Shown: positions 6,396 to 9,234 of the stretch, piece by piece
Numbering within the stretch: position 1 is the stretch's first letter
Layout of the letters: every line of letters begins with the position of its first letter
Assembly: GCA_030642025.1 (NCBI GenBank)
Contig: DAOWOO010000030.1
Coordinates: forward strand, 1-9,234
Source of the DNA: Candidatus Zixiibacteriota bacterium
GTDB lineage: Bacteria > Zixibacteria > MSB-5A5 > GN15 > PGXB01
Reading direction: 5' to 3'
Length of the DNA: 9,234 nucleotides
Translations under genes and position numbers: made by a program
Notes under the pieces: model-generated
Database searches by the model: none
Told to the model about the DNA's origin: nothing
What the model saw: the letters and a program-made list of their open reading frames with translations, nothing else

Positions 6396-7029
6396 AAAGG
6401 ACCTGACGACCGAGTTTCGGACCCGCTATGCTTTCAATGCCGTGGTCATGTTTGCTGTCGTAACGCTGACCATGATATCGCTGTCGCTCGGTCTGAATGA
6501 ACCGTCGAAGCCGGTTCTGGCCTCGCTTTTCTGGGTTGTCTTTTTTTTCGCGGCGATGTCGGGCCTGGCCCAGGTCTTTGTCAGGGAGGAGGAGGCCGGA
6601 ACGGCGCCGATACTTAAACTGTCCTCGAGCGGGTCGGTCATCTTTTTCGGCAAGATGCTTTTTAATCTGCTCTTGCTGACCATCCTGGCTGTAGTTATTA
6701 TCCCTTTATTTATTGTTTTTTTTGAAACCGCACCGGCCAACTGGCCGTTATTTTTGGTCGGTCTTTTGTCCGCACTTATCGGGCTGGCCGGATCGACGAC
6801 TATTATTGCGGCAATAATTTCAAAAGCGACAGTAAAAGGCGCCCTGTTCACGGTGCTCTCTTTTCCGGCACTTATGCCGCTATTGGTTGCCGCGGTGGAG
6901 ATTACTTCCGTCTCATTTGTGGGCGGCGGGTTTGAGGAAATACTGGCTCCTCTGCAACTTCTGGTTGCCTTTGATGTTGTAATGATTACACTGTCGGTTA
7001 TGCTTTTTGATTTTGTATGGAGACTCTGA
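6346..7029 (+). CDS. ccmB: Heme ABC exporter permease CcmB
   Basis: Membrane subunit of the CcmAB exporter. From TTG 6346 it has 227 aa (E. coli CcmB 220). After a short cytosolic leader, VVRKDLTTEFRTRYAFNAV matches the family's amphipathic start (RLELRVAFR in E. coli). Then come six hydrophobic segments: MFAVVTLTMISLSLGL, LASLFWVVFFFAAMSGLA, MLFNLLLLTILAVVIIPLFI, WPLFLVGLLSALIGLAGSTT, a segment from ALFTVLSFPALMPLLVAAVE, and LLVAFDVVMITLSVML. The charged loop VFVREEEAGTAPILKL corresponds to the E. coli LFRDDLQDGSLEQLML loop between segments 2 and 3. Start choice: ATG 6325 would add seven residues (MKRRITL) but has no ribosome site, while AGGAGG stands well before TTG 6346. The gene overlaps ccmA by 50 bp, implying translational coupling and subunit balance, and ends 22 nt before the ccmC ATG. 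Confidence 0.9.
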   Translation: MPTTSVNWAVRVWAVVRKDLTTEFRTRYAFNAVVMFAVVTLTMISLSLGLNEPSKPVLASLFWVVFFFAAMSGLAQVFVREEEAGTAPILKLSSSGSVIFFGKMLFNLLLLTILAVVIIPLFIVFFETAPANWPLFLVGLLSALIGLAGSTTIIAAIISKATVKGALFTVLSFPALMPLLVAAVEITSVSFVGGGFEEILAPLQLLVAFDVVMITLSVMLFDFVWRL

Positions 7030-7051
7030 AAAGTCGTATATTGTTTTAATT

Positions 7052-7726
7052 ATGTGGTGGAAAATAACGATATTCATTTTAATGACGGCGGTTATTATCA
7101 TGGCCTTTACCATGCCGTCGCCCATGAGTTCGGAATTTTCGCTTGGGCCGGTTGATGCCTACCGTATTTTTTATTTTCATGTGCCGGTGGCCTGGGTGGC
7201 GGTGCTGGCGTATATGGTCGCCATGATTCAGTCAATCCGATATCTGAGGACAAAAGATATTATCTTTGATATCAAGGCCGTGTCCGCCAACCGCCTGGGA
7301 TTGTTGTTTTCACTGATGGCGGTGATAACCGGGTCAATTTTTGCAAAATTAACCTGGGGCGAATTCTGGAACTGGTCGGAAATACGCGAGGTGTCGATTT
7401 TTATCCTGCTGGTAATATACGGAGCTTACTTTGCTCTAAGATCGGCTTTACCCGACCGCGAGGTGAGAGCCACCATGTCGGCGGTGATGACAATAATTTT
7501 TGCCGTGTCGGCTCTCTTTCTGATTTTTATTCTCCCGCGGATTTACCCGGCCTTCAGCCAGCATCCGACCGACTCAATTGTCGACGAGCAGGGGAGGCTT
7601 ACCATGAGTCCGATGGTCCTGGTGATCTTTTCCTTATCAATGATAGCCTTCACGGCGCTTTTCGCATGGATGTATTCATTGACCGTAAGGCTGGAACGAT
7701 TCGGCCGAAAAGTTATTTCGAGGTAG
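7052..7726 (+). CDS. ccmC: Heme exporter/handling protein CcmC
   Basis: Six-helix membrane protein of the heme-handling protein superfamily that presents heme to CcmE on the periplasmic side. Length 224 aa from ATG 7052 (MWWKITIFIL; E. coli 245). The two expected heme-ligand histidines are visible: H43 in IFYFHVPVAW and H171 in RIYPAFSQHPTDS. Between them lies the tryptophan-rich (WWD) segment WGEFWNWSEIREVSIF (102-117). The family's W-x-W-D aspartate is replaced by Ser109-Glu110. Hydrophobic segments fall near 5-21, 38-62, 82-100, 114-130, 141-162 and 187-211. A longer start at TTG 7007 would overlap ccmB and add an uncharacteristic hydrophilic leader; neither start has a clear Shine-Dalgarno. 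Position between ccmB and ccmD agrees with the role. Identity is well supported by the order and the HVP motif. Confidence 0.92.
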   Translation: MWWKITIFILMTAVIIMAFTMPSPMSSEFSLGPVDAYRIFYFHVPVAWVAVLAYMVAMIQSIRYLRTKDIIFDIKAVSANRLGLLFSLMAVITGSIFAKLTWGEFWNWSEIREVSIFILLVIYGAYFALRSALPDREVRATMSAVMTIIFAVSALFLIFILPRIYPAFSQHPTDSIVDEQGRLTMSPMVLVIFSLSMIAFTALFAWMYSLTVRLERFGRKVISR

Positions 7727-7730
7727 TAAT

Positions 7731-7847
7731 ATGGATACCAATTATGTGGTTATGATAGTGGTGTTGATTGTCTGGACGGGTCTGTTCATTTACCTGTTTT
7801 CGCTTGACCGAAAAATCGGAAGTGACAGGCAAGACAATGAAAGCTAA
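7731..7847 (+). CDS. ccmD: CcmD-family small membrane protein
   Basis: A 38-aa protein from ATG 7731 to TAA 7847. It has one transmembrane helix (about residues 5-24, YVVMIVVLIVWTGLFIYLF) followed by LDRKIGSDRQDNES. The single helix with a Tyr-Leu and then a basic LDRK cytosolic stretch is the shape of CcmD, the small subunit that binds CcmC-CcmE and is needed to release holo-CcmE from CcmABCD. GAGG (7720-7723) stands 7 nt upstream of the ATG and overlaps the end of ccmC. The stop codon lies 4 nt after the ccmC TAG would allow re-initiation, and the gene overlaps ccmE by 11 bp. Position between ccmC and ccmE is exactly canonical. CcmD proteins are poorly conserved in sequence, so assignment rests on topology and place. 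Confidence 0.85.
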   Translation: MDTNYVVMIVVLIVWTGLFIYLFSLDRKIGSDRQDNES

Positions 7848-8232
7848 GTTTATCATCGGAAGTGTCATTGTCGTTATTTTCGGCATCTGGGGGGTGTCGG
7901 CCTTTTTAAAAACAACGGTCAAGTATGTTCCCTTCGCCGAGGCGGCCGCCGCCGAGCGCACGGTGCAGATAACCGGCGCCATTGATTTCAACAGTGTCCG
8001 ATACGATGCCGATCAGAAAAGACTCACCTTCTCGATTGTAGAAACGGATTCTGACAATCCGCAGTCTCCTGATAGCATGAAAATTATTTATTACGGCGTA
8101 ATCCCCGGCAACTTCGACCAGGCCACCTCGGTAATGGTGCGGGGGAAGCCGTCGGATGAGGGCTTTATTGCCGAAAAACTGTATGTCAAATGTCCCTCCA
8201 AGTACCAGGGACTCTCGGACGGATCACGGTAA
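7837..8232 (+). CDS. ccmE: Cytochrome c maturation heme chaperone CcmE, CxxxY variant
   Basis: Periplasmic heme chaperone, anchored by one N-terminal helix, that carries heme from CcmC to CcmF. It has 131 aa from ATG 7837. Residues 4-23 form the signal-anchor (KFIIGSVIVVIFGIWGVSAF). The OB-fold domain follows with VQITGAIDFNSVRY (43-56), RLTFSIVETD, MKIIYYGVIPGNFDQATSVM (81-100) and RGKPSDEGFIAEKLYVKCPSKY (102-123, shown in part). In E. coli the heme-binding histidine sits in the motif K-H-D-E-N-Y; here the same place reads KCPSKY, with C119 and Y123. This is the CxxxY variant described for Desulfovibrio, archaea and some others, in which the Cys takes the covalent heme. A longer start at TTG 7768 would run through ccmD and lose the normal anchor. 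The start overlaps the ccmD end; its own Shine-Dalgarno is weak, suggesting coupling. Confidence 0.93.
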   Translation: MKAKFIIGSVIVVIFGIWGVSAFLKTTVKYVPFAEAAAAERTVQITGAIDFNSVRYDADQKRLTFSIVETDSDNPQSPDSMKIIYYGVIPGNFDQATSVMVRGKPSDEGFIAEKLYVKCPSKYQGLSDGSR

Positions 8233-8243
8233 GTTTAATTAAC

Positions 8244-8248
8244 GGGAG
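8244..8248 (+). promoter_or_regulatory. Ribosome binding site of ccmF
   Basis: GGGAG lies 6 nt upstream of TTG 8255 in the 22-bp ccmE-ccmF gap. The nearby ATG at 8250 is followed almost at once by a stop (ATG AGT TGA), so the TTG is the only sensible start. Confidence 0.7.
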
Positions 8249-8254
8249 TATGAG

Positions 8255-9234
8255 TTGACAGGAAGTTTTCCGGGCAACCTGGCTGTTTTTCTGGCCGGAA
8301 TTATGACCCTCGTCTGCGGGGGTTCATTTTTTATAACGGCTATCGGCCGTAAAAACTTGGTTTCACTGGGACGCAAAGCATACCTGCTTCAAATCGCCTT
8401 TGTTCTGGCCGCCAGTGTGTATCTGTACTATCTTTTTTTTACACATGATTTCAGCATTAAATATGTTTTTGAATATTCCTCGTCCGATCTGTCGTTTTTC
8501 TATCTGGTGTCTTCATTCTGGGCCGGGCAGGAAGGAACCTACCTGCTCTGGCTTCTTTTCAGCAGTCTGTTCGGCCTGGTTATTCTATATCGAGGCGGCA
8601 GGTACACCACCTGGGGCATGTTTTTCTATTCGCTGATTAACATATTCTTCTGCCTGATACTTTTAAATCTGTCGCCGTTTGCGCCGCTTGGGTTTGTCAC
8701 CGGGGACGGGGCCGGTCTGAACCCGCTGCTGCAGGATCCCTGGATGGTAATCCATCCGCCGGTTGTCTTTTTTGCCTTTGCCGTATCCGGTGTGCCGTTT
8801 GTTATTGCGCTGGCCGCTATGGTCCGCCGCGATTTTTCCGTCTGGCTGCCGACTGTTTACCCGTATGTAATCCTCTCCGCGCTGGGACTTTTGGCCGGGA
8901 ATGCCATGGGGGGATACTGGGCCTACAAAACTCTCGGGTGGGGCGGTTACTGGGCCTGGGACCCGGTGGAAAATACATCGTTTGTGCCGTGGATGATTGC
9001 GACCGGCCTGATTCACTCACTTATTATTGAAAAACGGTCAGGATCACTCCGGCGAACCAATCTTTTATTAACCTGCCTGGTTTTCCTTTTGACAATTTAC
9101 GGGACTTTCCTGACCCGCTCAGGCGTTCTGGCTGATTTTTCCGTCCACTCGTTTGTCGATTTGGGCACCAATGCCTACCTGATAGTTTTTATGGTTTTGC
9201 TTCTGTTGATCTCCATCTTTGTCTTTTTCGCATC
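8255..9234 (+). CDS. ccmF: Cytochrome c heme lyase subunit CcmF, 3' end cut by window edge
   Basis: Large polytopic membrane protein that takes heme from holo-CcmE and attaches it to apocytochrome c. 326 residues are visible, about half of a typical CcmF (roughly 650 aa or more). It begins TTG 8255 (MTGSFPGNLAVFLAGIMTLV). The reading frame is open to the edge. Seen in order: WAGQEGTYLLWLLLF-type segment (89-101, WAGQEGTYLLW), LNPLLQDPWMVIHPP (155-169), the full WWD motif GWGGYWAWDPVENTSFVPW (228-246), and YGTFLTRSGVLADFSVHSF (282-300). H167 in IHPP, H254 in GLIHSL and H298 in SVHSF match three of the four conserved CcmF histidines; the fourth should lie beyond the window. Many hydrophobic helices separate these. 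Unlike CcmC in this cluster, the aspartate of the WWD motif is kept (D236). ccmG/ccmH-like genes, if any, would lie downstream and cannot be seen. Confidence 0.96.
   Translation, partial: MTGSFPGNLAVFLAGIMTLVCGGSFFITAIGRKNLVSLGRKAYLLQIAFVLAASVYLYYLFFTHDFSIKYVFEYSSSDLSFFYLVSSFWAGQEGTYLLWLLFSSLFGLVILYRGGRYTTWGMFFYSLINIFFCLILLNLSPFAPLGFVTGDGAGLNPLLQDPWMVIHPPVVFFAFAVSGVPFVIALAAMVRRDFSVWLPTVYPYVILSALGLLAGNAMGGYWAYKTLGWGGYWAWDPVENTSFVPWMIATGLIHSLIIEKRSGSLRRTNLLLTCLVFLLTIYGTFLTRSGVLADFSVHSFVDLGTNAYLIVFMVLLLLISIFVFFA

Noticed and set aside
6426..6851. Minus-strand open frame of 141 aa opposite ccmB
   Set aside because: Antisense shadow; the plus strand encodes a full-length CcmB with hydrophobic helices.
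8663..9020. Minus-strand frames opposite ccmF
   Set aside because: Low-complexity Arg/Pro-rich shadows of the CcmF coding strand, which shows WWD and conserved histidines.
1..9234. CRISPR array, transposon ends, tRNA or rRNA, phage genes
   Set aside because: I saw no regularly spaced repeats, terminal inverted repeats, cloverleaf candidates or phage-type proteins; intergenic space is only a few hundred bases in total and none exceeds 165 bp.

Overview
The window is a compact bacterial chromosome segment with balanced base composition and no mobile elements, RNA genes, CRISPR arrays or other accessory features. Genes point outward from a divergent intergenic region at about 4868-4976. The source is probably a Gram-negative (diderm) bacterium that makes c-type cytochromes with the System I (Ccm) machinery. 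Two exported proteins with signal peptides, a DUF4139 protein and a lipid-synthesis enzyme fit this. The protein variants (a CcmE with Cys in place of the heme-binding His, and a CcmD-family small protein ending in LDRKI) suggest a lineage outside the classical alpha/gamma-proteobacterial Ccm. The FCB group (Zixibacteria, Ignavibacteria, Bacteroidota relatives) is my best guess, but this is inference and not a taxonomic result.

Minus strand, right to left from 4867: (i) a 452-aa exported DUF4139-family protein with a strong Shine-Dalgarno; (ii) a 457-aa exported TPR protein (start corrected to 3417) with its own recognisable sigma70-type promoter; (iii) an intrinsic terminator at about 1991-2021; (iv) priA, the replication-restart helicase, which starts only 3 nt past the terminator U-tract and runs off the left edge, with 662 residues visible and frame intact.

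Plus strand, left to right from 4977: (v) a CDP-alcohol phosphatidyltransferase (PgsA or CMP-forming cardiolipin synthase type); (vi) after a 162-bp gap, a tightly packed cytochrome c maturation cluster in the canonical order ccmA-ccmB-ccmC-ccmD-ccmE-ccmF, the last gene cut by the right edge. ccmA/ccmB overlap by 50 bp and ccmD/ccmE by 11 bp. ccmD encodes only 38 aa. Several starts are corrected to TTG codons with good ribosome binding sites (ccmB 6346, ccmF 8255).

How the ccm genes work together (family knowledge): CcmA (ATPase) and CcmB (permease) with CcmC and CcmD load heme onto the periplasmic chaperone CcmE and release it; CcmF then takes heme from CcmE and attaches it to CXXCH motifs of apocytochromes. 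The most interesting observation is that CcmE carries C-P-S-K-Y (the CxxxY variant) and not the H-x-x-x-Y heme-binding motif. The same cluster's CcmC has a degenerate WWD motif (WNWSE in place of W-x-W-D), and CcmA lacks the H-loop histidine. This points to a natural variant Ccm pathway. Whether ccmG/ccmH are absent, as in known CxxxY systems, cannot be decided because the window ends inside ccmF.
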